Assembly: GCA_039194995.1 (NCBI GenBank)
Contig: JBCCVR010000002.1
Location: forward strand, 26,083-90,082
Reading direction: 5' to 3'
DNA from: CCY15215 sp039194995
GTDB lineage: Bacteria > Cyanobacteriota > Cyanobacteriia > Cyanobacteriales > Spirulinaceae
DNA length: 64,000 nucleotides
Shown here: positions 15,979 through 25,196 of the stretch, piece by piece
How positions within the stretch are numbered: position 1 is the first letter of the stretch
Layout of the letters: each line of letters opens with the position of its first letter
The notes under the pieces: model-generated
Told to the model about the DNA's origin: nothing
The model's input: the letters and a program-made list of their open reading frames with translations, nothing else
The model's database searches: none
Translations under genes and position numbers: made by a program

Positions 15979-18222
15979 TTATGCCACATTAGATTGGGAA
16001 ACCGCATCATACAAGCTCAACGCAAACGGATCGAAAGGATGGGGCTTGGCAATGCAATATCCTTGGACGTAATCTATGCCAATTTCGGTAATCTGCTCTA
16101 AAATGGCATCATTTTCCACAAATTCGGCAATTGTTTTCAAGCCCATTAAATGACCGATACGATTCGTCGCTTCAATCATAGCCGCATTGACCGGATCGCT
16201 CATTAAGTTCTTAACAAACTGACCGTCAATTTTTAGATAGTCAACGGGTAAGTTTTTCAAGTAATTAAACGAAGACATGCCGCTACCAAAATCATCGAGG
16301 GCAAAAGAACAGCCTAACTTTTTCAAACGGCGGATGAATTTAGCTGCTTGATTGAGATTGGCGATCGCAGCAGTTTCCGTGATTTCAAAACAAATTCTTT
16401 TGGGGGGAATTTGATAGCAAGCAAATTGCTGCTGTAGAAAGTCAAAAAATCCTTCATCATTGAGACTTAACGCCGAGATATTAACTGCATACCAAGTCGG
16501 CATTCTCACAGTCTGGAAACTCTTTTCTTTAAAGTAAGAAGACAAGGTTGAAAAGAGCGTCCGCACGACCCAGCGATCGATTTCCGGCATGAGATTGTAA
16601 CGTTCTGCTGCTGGGATAAACGTTCCGGGCGAGATTAACTTGCCGCAATCGTCTCGCATGCGAATTAACAGTTCGTAATGAAATTCGCTGGGATTACGGG
16701 CATCAACAATGGGTTGAGCATACAGAAAAAAGCGATCGTCTTCTAAGGCTTTAATAATACGCGAGACCCATTGCATATCCCCTTGTCGCCGCTCGAGATC
16801 GATATCTCCGTTTTGATAGATATAGAGACGATTACCGCCGCGATCTTTGGCGGCATACATGGCTGCATCCGCCCAACTGAGGATTTTTGCACAGCTTTCA
16901 ACGCCGCGATCGATCGCCACGAGACCGACACTCACCCCGACGCTAAACGTTTTCTCTCGCCACTGGAAGCGAAACGCCTTAATACTTTCGATCGCCCGCG
17001 TTGCCACTTGCTGGCCTTTGACAAGGGAACAATAGGGCAGCAAAATGGCAAATTCATCTCCCCCCAAACGCGCGAGAATATCCATCGAACCGAGTTGACT
17101 TTGCAAAAGCTGGGCAACTTGTCGCAAGAGTTGGTCACCTGCGGCGTGACCTTGGGTATCGTTAATAATTTTAAAGCGATCTAAATCGAGATAGCAGAGG
17201 ACGTGTTCGTGATGGTTCAATTTGGCTTCGAGGAGAATTTGCTGCACGTTGCGCTCAAATTCCCGTCGGTTGACTAATCCGGTTAAGGCATCGTGACTGG
17301 CTTGCCAAGAAAGCTGACTGGCGAGATTGTGAGAGTAGGTGACATCCCGACAGACCAACACGGCTCCCACAATGCGATCGCTCTCCAAACGAATGGGGGC
17401 TGCCGAATATTCGATAATAAACTCTTGGGAATCGATCGCCCGCAGAAGCATATGACTGGATGAATCGAGGGTATTGCCACGACTCAGCACCCGGGGGATG
17501 GGATCGTTGATGGGCGCTCCCGTGGCGGGATCGAATAACCACAGCACTTTTTCGAGGGACTGACCTTTTGCATCTTCTTCACTCCATCCCGTTAAAGTTT
17601 GCGCGACGGGGTTTAACGATTGAATTTTTCCTTCTGCATCGGTGGTAATGACCGCATCGCCGATGGAATGCAAAGTGATTTGAGCGAGTTCTTTTTCTTG
17701 TAAGAGAGCCTGCTCGATTTGGTGGCGATCGCAAATTTCTTGTTTGAGTGCGGTATTCGCAAGGGCGAGTTCGACAGTGCGATCGCGCACGCGCATTTCC
17801 AATTCTGCTTTTGCTTGTTTGAGCGCCTCTGAGGTTTGCTTGCGCTCGATGGCATAACGCAAGGAGCGGATCAAGAGTTCGCGATTGATAAAGCGCTTGA
17901 CGAGGTAATCTTGAGCGCCCTGACGCACTGCCTCTACTGCCAGTTCGTTGTCGTCAGTATTGCTCAAGACGATAATGGGGATATGTGGAGCGCGATCGAC
18001 CAAAGGGTTAAGGGATTCCAAGCCTTGGGAGTCCGGAAGGGTCAAATCCAAAAAAATGACTTCAAATCTCTCTATTTCCAAATAAGCGAGAGCTTCCTGC
18101 AAGCGCTTGGCATAACAAAAGCTAAACTGACTGACTCCTACACCCTGTAATAATTCTTTGAGCAGTCTAGCCTCTGCAGGATTATCCTCAACCAAGAGTA
18201 TTTTTACTGAGTTCTCCTGCAT
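15979..18222 (-). CDS. Response regulator-PAS-GGDEF-EAL protein
   Basis: A 747-residue hybrid c-di-GMP enzyme. REC domain about 5-125 with phosphoacceptor D59 (FLDLTLPD). Coiled linker (about 130-175), PAS (about 180-300), GGDEF (about 310-470) with the exact motif RLGGDEF, so cyclase activity is possible. EAL domain (about 490-740) with YELLIR in place of the EAL tripeptide (the catalytic Glu is kept), DDFGSG loop, KIDGQF, and EFVEN. Both halves look potentially active. It is cytoplasmic. The Rcp1-like regulator at 18473 lies upstream on the same strand, so both may answer to the same kinase. Confidence 0.93.
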   Translation of the reverse strand: MQENSVKILLVEDNPAEARLLKELLQGVGVSQFSFCYAKRLQEALAYLEIERFEVIFLDLTLPDSQGLESLNPLVDRAPHIPIIVLSNTDDNELAVEAVRQGAQDYLVKRFINRELLIRSLRYAIERKQTSEALKQAKAELEMRVRDRTVELALANTALKQEICDRHQIEQALLQEKELAQITLHSIGDAVITTDAEGKIQSLNPVAQTLTGWSEEDAKGQSLEKVLWLFDPATGAPINDPIPRVLSRGNTLDSSSHMLLRAIDSQEFIIEYSAAPIRLESDRIVGAVLVCRDVTYSHNLASQLSWQASHDALTGLVNRREFERNVQQILLEAKLNHHEHVLCYLDLDRFKIINDTQGHAAGDQLLRQVAQLLQSQLGSMDILARLGGDEFAILLPYCSLVKGQQVATRAIESIKAFRFQWREKTFSVGVSVGLVAIDRGVESCAKILSWADAAMYAAKDRGGNRLYIYQNGDIDLERRQGDMQWVSRIIKALEDDRFFLYAQPIVDARNPSEFHYELLIRMRDDCGKLISPGTFIPAAERYNLMPEIDRWVVRTLFSTLSSYFKEKSFQTVRMPTWYAVNISALSLNDEGFFDFLQQQFACYQIPPKRICFEITETAAIANLNQAAKFIRRLKKLGCSFALDDFGSGMSSFNYLKNLPVDYLKIDGQFVKNLMSDPVNAAMIEATNRIGHLMGLKTIAEFVENDAILEQITEIGIDYVQGYCIAKPHPFDPFALSLYDAVSQSNVA

Positions 18223-18472
18223 AGTTCTATAACTTGTTTTTTATGTTCGTGTTTTTATTATGTCTTAATACTTACTGCGGTTTTGGTGTATATGTATATG
18301 TTTTTTCACAAATCTTAACTTTGCTGAAAGTAGTAGGAAATACTAAATTGTTTTTTGTAAACAAATATAAAAAAATTGCCTCATGAGCTTGATAGCTGGC
18401 AAGAGGCATGGAGATATGAGTTCCGCAATCCTGCAATTTTGGCAAGGAATTCCGGAAGTTTTGGTTTTTGTC
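18223..18472. other. AT-rich spacer between two regulator genes
   Basis: 250 bases, AT-rich, with TGCCTC and GAGGCA arms near 18379 and 18404 that could form a long-loop hairpin. This might be a terminator for the Rcp1-like gene. No other signal recognised. Confidence 0.35.
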
Positions 18473-18901
18473 TCAGGCTGGTGGTAAAATTGCCTCTGTC
18501 AGCCAAAATTCCTCAATTTTGCGAACAACTTTAAATAGCTGCTGGAGACTGCTAGACTTATTTAAGTAACAGTTGGCGTGAAGGGTATAACTGGCAAGAA
18601 TATCATCTTCATTTCTAGAGGTTGTTAAAATGAGAACGGGAATACTTTTGAGGTCGGGGTCGGTTTTAATTTCGGCCAAGACTTCGTGGCCGTTTTTTCT
18701 AGGTAAGTTTAAGTCGAGGAGAATCAAATCCGGACGGGGCATGTCGTTGTAATTTTCTTCCTGACGCAGGTAAGAGATCGCTTCTACTCCATCGCCCGCA
18801 TTGATGATTTGGTGATTTCCCCCACTTTCTTTGAAAGCCTCTTCAATCAGACGGACGTGAGCGAGGTTATCTTCAACTAATAAAATATTGCAGTTTTTCA
18901 T
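18473..18901 (-). CDS. Single-domain response regulator (Rcp1-like)
   Basis: A 142-residue CheY-like receiver only. Acidic pocket E10/D11, phosphoacceptor D63 (LLDLNLPRKNG), TTS at the Thr/Ser switch position, and Lys in LNKSSS. The sequence pattern and the C-terminal helix after the Lys resemble Rcp1, the partner regulator of cyanobacterial phytochrome Cph1. No phytochrome gene is in this window. It lies upstream of the REC-GGDEF-EAL gene on the same strand, 250 bases apart. Confidence 0.88.
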   Translation of the reverse strand: MKNCNILLVEDNLAHVRLIEEAFKESGGNHQIINAGDGVEAISYLRQEENYNDMPRPDLILLDLNLPRKNGHEVLAEIKTDPDLKSIPVLILTTSRNEDDILASYTLHANCYLNKSSSLQQLFKVVRKIEEFWLTEAILPPA

Positions 18902-18927
18902 ATTCTATTATTCAGTCGGAGGTGGTA

Positions 18928-18983
18928 AACCAATACTGCGATCGCCATATTTGTTAACCAATACTGCGATCGCCATATTTGTT
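18928..18983. repeat. 28-bp tandem duplication containing CGATCGC
   Basis: Two exact copies of a 28-bp unit containing AATACTGCGATCGCCATATT, at 18928-18955 and 18956-18983, in the divergent spacer between the Rcp1-like regulator and the ankyrin kinase. Could be a slipped-strand duplication or a doubled binding site. Confidence 0.85.
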
Positions 18984-19230
18984 TACATTACGAACTCATA
19001 CTTTGTACTTTATACAATATTTCTTTACATTGTGCAACAATTACAGAAAATACGGGACTCGAACGCGACCCCTAATTTTGTTGTTTTTCTTGATTAAGTG
19101 ATTTTTCGATCGCGAAATATTTTTCGATCTCGACTTGGTTTTGTGCGGGTAGAACAATTTGACAGAAACGAGTCACTTACCTAAGATTAAAAATAATGAG
19201 AAAGTCTTGAGTCATATCCTCGGGAAAGCA

Positions 19231-20727
19231 ATGCACCAAATCGGCAAGACGATTCAAAAACGCTATTATCTTTTGGGAATTTTGGGGGAAGGAGGAAGCG
19301 GTATTACCTACCATGCCAAAGATATCCAAAACAAAGAGAATGTCGCTCTCAAAGCACTTTCTCTCCAATATTTACAAGATTGGCAAGCGATCGATCGCTT
19401 TGAGCGAGAAGCCAAGATTTTAGAGCAACTCAATCATCCCGCAATTCCTCGCTATTTAGATTATTTTCAAATCGATACAAAGAGCGATCGCTACTTCTAT
19501 ATCGTACAGGAACTCGCACCCGGTCGTGCTTTAGATCGTTGGATAGCGGAAGGTTGGCGAGTGACGGAAACTGAAGTGAAAGCGATCGCCAAACAAATCC
19601 TCGAAATTTTAGTTTACCTGCACGATCTTTCTCCTCCGGTCATTCACCGGGATATCAAGCCACAAAATCTCATTCGACGGGAAGACGGGAAAATATTTCT
19701 CGTGGATTTTGGTGCTGTGCAACAAACCTATCAAAGTACCCTTGCAAGAAGCAGTACGGTAGTGGGAACGTTTGGTTATATGGCACCGGAACAGTTCATC
19801 GGTCAAGCCGTTCCCGCTACGGATTTATACGGCTTGGGAGCTACCTTATTGTTTATTTTAACCCATCGTTCTCCGGCGGACTTTCCGACCGAGGGATTGA
19901 AGCTCGAGTTTCGCGATCGCGTGCCAACTTCTCCAGAGTTTGGCGAATGGCTGGAAAAACTCCTCGAACCCGATCTCGGCGATCGCTTTGAGAATCCAAA
20001 GCAAGCACTAAAAGCCTTATTAAGTCCGAAAATTCAAACTGCGCGATCGCCTGTTTTTAAACGTCGCAAAAATCGAGCAATTTTAGCGCTAGGAATAACA
20101 ACTGTTTTAGCGATCGGGTATGTATATCGTTATGCTTTCCTCAGCAGTCTGGGATTTACTCCCGAACCGTTTTATAAAGCGATTCTGGATGGCAATATTG
20201 AAACACTCCAATACTATTTAGATCGGGGCATTCGGGTTAATACACGAGATATGTTAGGCAGCAGTCCCTTGCATTGGTCGGTCACGAATCAACATGCCGA
20301 TGTTATTTTATTATTAATTCAGCATGGCGCAAAACTCGACAAAACATATCCCACAGATAACCATCAAGTTTTACACATTGCCGTACAGCAAGAAACCATA
20401 GATATCGCCAAATTATTAGTAGAACATGGTGCGGATGTTAATGCCCGAGATGATTTGGGAAGAACTCCCCTTCATTCTGCTATTTATAAACCCGATGTTC
20501 GTTCTGCTTTTTATTACGGAATGCAAGGAACATCAACCCAGCCTTCCTCAGAAATTATTGCTTTACTGTTGCAAAATGGTGCGGATGCCAATGCACGAGA
20601 TTCGAGCAATATGACTCCATTAGATTATGCCACCCGAGTCAGGGTCAAAGAATTAGAAATAGTAGATGACGTTGAAAATCTGCTTTACAGCTATGGTGCA
20701 GAACCAAGACAACATGATAACCAATAA
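19231..20727 (+). CDS. Ser/Thr protein kinase with C-terminal ankyrin repeats
   Basis: 498 residues from ATG 19231; TTG 19159 would add 24 residues with no domain character. Kinase domain about 10-275: G-loop GEGGSGITY, ATP-binding K41, catalytic HRDIKPQN (139-146), DFG (159-161), and APEQ. A single membrane helix (about 288-310) is followed by ankyrin repeats (about 320-480; several LLL..GA.... units such as LLVEHGADVNARD). The ankyrin part would lie on the far side of the membrane if there is one crossing. A second Ser/Thr kinase follows 33 bases later. The FHA cyclase at 656 is one conceivable reader of its phosphorylation, but that is inference. Confidence 0.92.
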   Translation: MHQIGKTIQKRYYLLGILGEGGSGITYHAKDIQNKENVALKALSLQYLQDWQAIDRFEREAKILEQLNHPAIPRYLDYFQIDTKSDRYFYIVQELAPGRALDRWIAEGWRVTETEVKAIAKQILEILVYLHDLSPPVIHRDIKPQNLIRREDGKIFLVDFGAVQQTYQSTLARSSTVVGTFGYMAPEQFIGQAVPATDLYGLGATLLFILTHRSPADFPTEGLKLEFRDRVPTSPEFGEWLEKLLEPDLGDRFENPKQALKALLSPKIQTARSPVFKRRKNRAILALGITTVLAIGYVYRYAFLSSLGFTPEPFYKAILDGNIETLQYYLDRGIRVNTRDMLGSSPLHWSVTNQHADVILLLIQHGAKLDKTYPTDNHQVLHIAVQQETIDIAKLLVEHGADVNARDDLGRTPLHSAIYKPDVRSAFYYGMQGTSTQPSSEIIALLLQNGADANARDSSNMTPLDYATRVRVKELEIVDDVENLLYSYGAEPRQHDNQ

Positions 20728-20760
20728 GGAAAAATATCATAAATCTTAAAAGAGGGCAAG

Positions 20761-22146
20761 ATGCAACACCATCAAACCGGAGAAATTGTTAATAACGCAT
20801 ACCAAATTCTCGATATTTTAGGACGGGGAGGGACGGGAATAACTTATAAGGCACTGCATTTACAAAGCCAAGAAATTGTTGCCTTAAAAACCCTCTCCCT
20901 CAAACAGATAAAAGAGTGGAAAGTTTTGGAACTATTTGAACGAGAAGCAAAAACTCTATCGCGATTGAATCATTCTGGGATTCCTCGCTATCTTGATTTT
21001 TTTTGGGTAGACGATCCGAGCGATCGCCGTTTTTACATCGCGCAACAGTTAGTTGAAGGGGTTTCTCTCGAAATTTTTGTTACTGAGGGTGGATTTAATA
21101 ATCCCACGCAAGTTTGGAATTTTGCAGGAATTGTTCTGGAAATTCTGATTTATTTGCAAGACTATCAACCTCCAATTATTCATCGAGATATTAAGCCACA
21201 AAATATTATTATTCAACCGCCGATTTCTGGAGAAAGTCAAGCCAAAGAACGAGTTTTTCTCGTTGATTTTGGTGCGGTACAAGATACTTATCGCCATACG
21301 ATTACCCGAGGGAGTACGGTGGTGGGAACTTATGGATATATGGCACCGGAACAATTTCGCGGTCAAGCCGTTCTCGCTACAGATTTGTATGGTTTAGGTG
21401 CAACATTATTATTTATTTTAACTCAAAAGAATCCTTCCGATTTACCCCGACGCAATCTCAAAATCGATTTTCGTTCCGTGATTACCCTCGATCCTCCTTT
21501 TGCAGATTGGTTGGAAAAAATGCTCGAACCTGCCCTAGAAGATCGTTTTGCCTCAGCACGAGAAGCACTAGCAGTTTTAAGAGGAGAAGAAAAGATTAGA
21601 ACCACTCCCCGACTGATAAAACCTCCTAACAGTCCTGTTTCCTTACAAAGTAGCGAGGCTATCTTAAAAATTGAAATTCCTCCTGTTGGTTTTCGCAGCG
21701 ATCGCGGTCTTTTATACGGAAGAATTGTTTTTATTTGGAATGGAATTTTATTATTTTTAGTTTCGTCAATGCTGCTTTTTTCTCTAATTTTAACACCTAC
21801 AAACTATTTAACTTTTGGTATTTTTGTTATTTTGGCATTATGGATGTTACGCAAGTTTCTCTATACCAATCTCTCTCGCATTCGTTTGGAAATTGAGCCA
21901 CCCACCATACGCTTACAAAAATCTCTTTGGGGAATGCGTCATCAAAATATTCAGTGTCAACTCATCCCTCGCGATCGCGTCCGGGTTAAGTTAAGTCGTT
22001 TCCCCAAGTTCGAGAGATTATTTTCAGTCTGTCAAATCAAAACTGCAAGGAAAACGATTTTTTTTGGTTTCTTCCTGACTGCAAAGGAGCAAGAGTGGTT
22101 AAGTGCTGAAATCAATGAATTTTTAGAACGGAAAAAGACACGATGA
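20761..22146 (+). CDS. Ser/Thr protein kinase with C-terminal membrane segments
   Basis: 461 residues. Kinase domain about 14-280: GRGGTGITY loop, K43, HRDIKPQN, DFGAVQ, APEQ. It is clearly paralogous to the kinase at 19231, with near-identical segments around DFGAVQ and GSTVVGTYGYMAPEQF. The C-terminus carries two adjacent hydrophobic segments (about 325-365) and a soluble tail of about 90 residues. The two kinases lie in the same orientation, 33 bases apart, and look like a tandem duplication with swapped C-terminal modules. Confidence 0.92.
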   Translation: MQHHQTGEIVNNAYQILDILGRGGTGITYKALHLQSQEIVALKTLSLKQIKEWKVLELFEREAKTLSRLNHSGIPRYLDFFWVDDPSDRRFYIAQQLVEGVSLEIFVTEGGFNNPTQVWNFAGIVLEILIYLQDYQPPIIHRDIKPQNIIIQPPISGESQAKERVFLVDFGAVQDTYRHTITRGSTVVGTYGYMAPEQFRGQAVLATDLYGLGATLLFILTQKNPSDLPRRNLKIDFRSVITLDPPFADWLEKMLEPALEDRFASAREALAVLRGEEKIRTTPRLIKPPNSPVSLQSSEAILKIEIPPVGFRSDRGLLYGRIVFIWNGILLFLVSSMLLFSLILTPTNYLTFGIFVILALWMLRKFLYTNLSRIRLEIEPPTIRLQKSLWGMRHQNIQCQLIPRDRVRVKLSRFPKFERLFSVCQIKTARKTIFFGFFLTAKEQEWLSAEINEFLERKKTR

Positions 22147-22180
22147 ACTTAATTTGTGCTATCAAGTACCATGACAATTT

Positions 22181-22483
22181 CTATTTCGTTAAAGTCCTAA
22201 CACTTGCTAGTTTCTCTTGAATCCATGAGTTTACTAGATCGCTTACCGAGATCCCTTGTTTTCCGGCTAGATCGAGAAGTTGTTGATAAAGTTCTTTTTC
22301 TATTTCATAATAAACTTTCCCGCCTTCAACCTTAAAATGAACTTGAAATTCAACAGGATCGCAGCGATCCCAATATTCAGACATATCGCGATCGCTCCAA
22401 CGATCTCCCAACTCGTCATAAGTCTTTGCTAACTCTTGAGAATTAGGAAGATGATTTTTTTTGATATCTTTTTCGTTCGCCAT
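22181..22483 (-). CDS. BrnA/CopG-like antitoxin
   Basis: 100 residues. The C-terminus (about 55-95) has a ribbon-helix-helix pattern: short beta strand YYEIEKELY, then helices containing LLDLAGKQGISVSDLVNSWI. The N-terminus is acidic, with WSDRDMSEYWDR, resembling antitoxins that bind a toxin through their N-terminal part. The gene overlaps the toxin gene end by 41 bases, the usual tight coupling of type II toxin-antitoxin pairs, here with the toxin first. Confidence 0.7.
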   Translation of the reverse strand: MANEKDIKKNHLPNSQELAKTYDELGDRWSDRDMSEYWDRCDPVEFQVHFKVEGGKVYYEIEKELYQQLLDLAGKQGISVSDLVNSWIQEKLASVRTLTK

Positions 22484-22757
22484 CAGTCATGTCCCTTGCA
22501 GATAAAATTAGTGCGTTGCGATCGAGTTTGTAAATAAAGAAAACAATTAAATAGCGTCCCGAATTGGTTCGACCATAAGCAGAATAAACATCTTCATTTT
22601 CGCGATCGCCTTTTTCAACAAACTTAATAATTGGAAAGCGAGCAAAAACTTCAATAACCTCTTCGGGAAAAACGCCATGTTTGCGATCTAGTTTCTCCAC
22701 AATCCTTTCGAGGAAGATGAAGTCATAGATATTTAACAGGATTGTATCTCCTTTCAC
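22443..22757 (-). CDS. BrnT-like toxin (predicted ribonuclease)
   Basis: 104 residues. The C-terminal half reads GRYLIVFFIY...LILSARDMTDGERKRY, the BrnT pattern (GR.L.V.Y ... ISAR..T..ER..Y), and the N-terminal part has the KHGV.PEEV motif. BrnT toxins are RelE-fold ribonucleases neutralised by BrnA. It overlaps the antitoxin gene downstream. Divergent enough that the name is by pattern only. Confidence 0.7.
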   Translation of the reverse strand: MKGDTILLNIYDFIFLERIVEKLDRKHGVFPEEVIEVFARFPIIKFVEKGDRENEDVYSAYGRTNSGRYLIVFFIYKLDRNALILSARDMTDGERKRYQKKSSS

Positions 22758-22975
22758 TCAATCTTGCTATACTCTACCGCTATTGTTCGCGATCTTTGCT
22801 TCCCCAGATATTTTTTAGCGATCGCTCAAAATTATTGGGAATTACAGAGCCGCAGAGCCATGCCTTCAGCGCTTAAACGGCCAAGCGATCGCGCCTCAAT
22901 GGTATAATAGCCAACTGCTCTAGCATTACCGCCAGAGAAGAATAAATTATAGTTGCACCAACCCTTAAAAATTTT

Positions 22976-24013
22976 ATGAGCGAAGTTACAGAACGCCCCC
23001 TCCCTCAAGTCGATACCTCGGATGTGAAGCTCACCAAAGAAGAGGCATTGATGCTCTACGAAGATATGGTACTAGGGCGACAGTTCGAAGATAAATGCGC
23101 TGAGATGTACTATCGGGGCAAAATGTTTGGATTTGTTCACCTCTATAACGGACAGGAAGCGGTTTCTACTGGCGTGATCAAAGCCATGCGCCAAGATGAA
23201 GACTATGTTTCCAGCACTTACCGGGATCACGTCCACGCCCTCAGTGCAGGTGTACCTGCTCGCGAGGTCATGTCAGAATTGTTCGGCAAGGAAACGGGCT
23301 GTAGCAGGGGACGGGGGGGATCGATGCACATGTTCTCCGAACCCCATCGTTTGTTAGGCGGTTATGCTTTTGTTGCTGAAGGCATTCCCGTAGCAACTGG
23401 GGCGGCATTTCAGAGCAAATATCGCCGGGAAGCGCTTGGGGATGAAAGTGCCGATCAAGTGACTGCCTGTTTTTTTGGGGATGGTGCCAGCAATAACGGG
23501 CAGTTTTTTGAATGTTTGAATATGTCCGCCCTTTGGAAATTGCCCATCCTTTACGTGGTGGAAAATAATAAATGGGCGATCGGCATGGCTCACGATCGCG
23601 CCACTTCCCAACCGGAAATTTACAAAAAAGCCAGCGTTTTCGGCATGCACGGGGTAGAAGTGGATGGGATGGATCTCCTAGCGGTGCGAAAAGTGGCGCA
23701 AGAAGCGATCGCTCGGGCTCGGGCGGGGGAAGGGCCCACGCTCATCGAGGCTCTGACTTATCGCTTCCGGGGTCACTCCCTCGCGGATCCAGACGAACTT
23801 CGCAGCCAACATGAAAAGGAATTTTGGAATGCCAGAGATCCCATCGTGCGCTTTGCCAGTCACGTTCTCGCGCAAAATTTGCTCACTCAGGAGGAACTAG
23901 ACGCGATCGATCGGAAAATTCATGACGTTATTGAGGATGCCGTGACATTTGCTGAGTCCAGTGCGGAACCCGATCCTCGCGAACTCTATCGTTATATCTT
24001 TGCAGAGGCGTAA
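22976..24013 (+). CDS. pdhA: Pyruvate dehydrogenase E1 component, alpha subunit
   Basis: 345 residues. Thiamine-diphosphate enzyme converting pyruvate to acetyl-CoA with the E1 beta, E2 and E3 partners, none of which is here (they are often unlinked in cyanobacteria). Seen: the TPP/Mg motif GDGASNNGQFFE...VVENN, the RGRGGSMHMF segment, and the phosphorylation-loop-like RFRGHSLADPDELR. Length is normal. The start follows a spacer with a possible -10 (TATAAT, near 22911). A perfect palindrome terminator follows the gene. Confidence 0.96.
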   Translation: MSEVTERPLPQVDTSDVKLTKEEALMLYEDMVLGRQFEDKCAEMYYRGKMFGFVHLYNGQEAVSTGVIKAMRQDEDYVSSTYRDHVHALSAGVPAREVMSELFGKETGCSRGRGGSMHMFSEPHRLLGGYAFVAEGIPVATGAAFQSKYRREALGDESADQVTACFFGDGASNNGQFFECLNMSALWKLPILYVVENNKWAIGMAHDRATSQPEIYKKASVFGMHGVEVDGMDLLAVRKVAQEAIARARAGEGPTLIEALTYRFRGHSLADPDELRSQHEKEFWNARDPIVRFASHVLAQNLLTQEELDAIDRKIHDVIEDAVTFAESSAEPDPRELYRYIFAEA

Positions 24014-24080
24014 ATGCCAGCCATTTTCAATAGGGTAAAATCTAATTCATTCCATTGTATTAATTTTTAATTCCCTGCAA

Positions 24081-24114
24081 AAAGGGATGGTTTCTCTAGA
24101 GAAACCATCCCTTT
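24081..24114 (+). terminator. Perfect 34-bp palindrome after pdhA
   Basis: A 17-bp inverted repeat with no spacer (AAAGGGATGGTTTCTCT and its complement), 67 bases after the pdhA stop. Likely terminator of pdhA. Its symmetry could also terminate transcription coming from the opposite side. Confidence 0.7.
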
Positions 24115-24329
24115 CCGTATAATCGCGTTTTTTATATTCAGGGTCTCTTATGGAGATGACCCCATTTAAAAAGTAGAGTCTTTATTTCAGGCGACCCTAT
24201 TTAAACTTTTACTATCCTGTCAGGGATCGCGCTTTTTCCAAGAATCCATAATATTTTCTTTATGTTTTTTGATTTTCTGCCTTGTTTCAAAGAATTCTTC
24301 GATCGCCAAGTTGGCAAGCGATCGCATTC

Positions 24330-24725
24330 TCAAGTTTTCGTCAGCGAGACAGGGCGCGGTTTTTGCAATCTTTCCGTGACAAGGGCTTCTGAGGAAGCCA
24401 TATCGTATTTAACGAGATTGGCTAATTCTTGCAGTTGCCCGATCGCCTCGGCTCCTTCTAATTTCATCAACTCGCGATCGTCTCGCATCTCCGTCCAGGT
24501 AATTCCGTAATCGGATACGAGGAAGCGAATCAGATGATTTTCTCCCAAACTCACCATAAACGAAGCGCTATTCATCTCGTCCCCACAGGTATAACAAGAT
24601 GCTAAATAATCTCGATTCTCCAATACTGTTGCCAGTGCTTGTAGATTCATCACGAGATCGCGAACGAATTGACGGTGCTGTTGTGCTAATCGTAAGAACA
24701 CGGCATTTTCCTCCAAACACCACAC
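24330..24725 (-). CDS. Conserved cyanobacterial protein, probably DUF1815 family
   Basis: 131 residues, soluble. The core from FLRLAQQHRQFVRDLVMNLQ through a CYTCGDEMNSASF segment and VSDYGITWTEMRDDRELM matches my memory of the cyanobacteria-specific DUF1815 family. The CYTCGD pair of cysteines may bind metal or be redox active. The real start may be later than the first ATG because family members often begin near FLRLA. Function unknown. Confidence 0.75.
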   Translation of the reverse strand: MWCLEENAVFLRLAQQHRQFVRDLVMNLQALATVLENRDYLASCYTCGDEMNSASFMVSLGENHLIRFLVSDYGITWTEMRDDRELMKLEGAEAIGQLQELANLVKYDMASSEALVTERLQKPRPVSLTKT

Positions 24726-25052
24726 ATACTCTATTCTAATTCTTTTAACATTTTCTTAAGATTTTGTCTCAATCGGGCTGATTCAGATAATTGGCGATCG
24801 CGCGATCGCTTGATTTGAAAAAGTTATAACCCAATTGAATTATCTAATCGGATCGAGTTGGACAATATTGTCCAATTTCTGCGCGATACTCTTCCCGATG
24901 AAGGCTTATCCCTGTCATAACGGCGCATTCCTCAAATGCGATCGTTTGTTGACATTGTTTTTATACTCCGCCGTTCTTACTAATACATATTTTCAATTTT
25001 TTGTCAAGGTTTTCGCGAATTTAATTTTTTTAGCGATCGCTACCCAACCAAA
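24726..25052. other. Intergenic region upstream of ndhD
   Basis: About 330 bases, AT-rich, with several CGATCG sites around 24797-24810. T-rich stretches and TTGTCAAGG near 25000 could include the ndhD promoter. No protein gene with family character. Confidence 0.35.
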
Positions 25053-25053
25053 A

Positions 25054-25091
25054 AAGCCGTAAAACCCTTTTATACAAGAGTTTTGTGGCTT
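25054..25091 (+). promoter_or_regulatory. Possible leader hairpin upstream of ndhD
   Basis: AAGCC-GT-AAAAC pairs with GTTTT-GT-GGCTT across a 14-base loop, an internal-loop hairpin in the presumed 5' leader about 105 bases before the ndhD start. A five-codon frame (ATG at 25180) ends in TAATG overlapping the ndhD start and might couple translation. Both are observations without known counterparts. Confidence 0.3.
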
Positions 25092-25196
25092 GCTATCTGT
25101 CGGAATAGCCCGGGGAAAAGACTATCTTTTGATATATTTGCAACTCTTAGCAAAACTTTATACAATCGAGAGCAAAGCAATGAGTATTTATTCCTA

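Noticed and set aside
19045..19075. Sequence like a tRNA T-arm (GGGACTCGAACGCGACCCC on plus strand)
   Set aside because: The T-stem pairs poorly and no anticodon or D arm follows within 80 bases; at most a decayed fragment.
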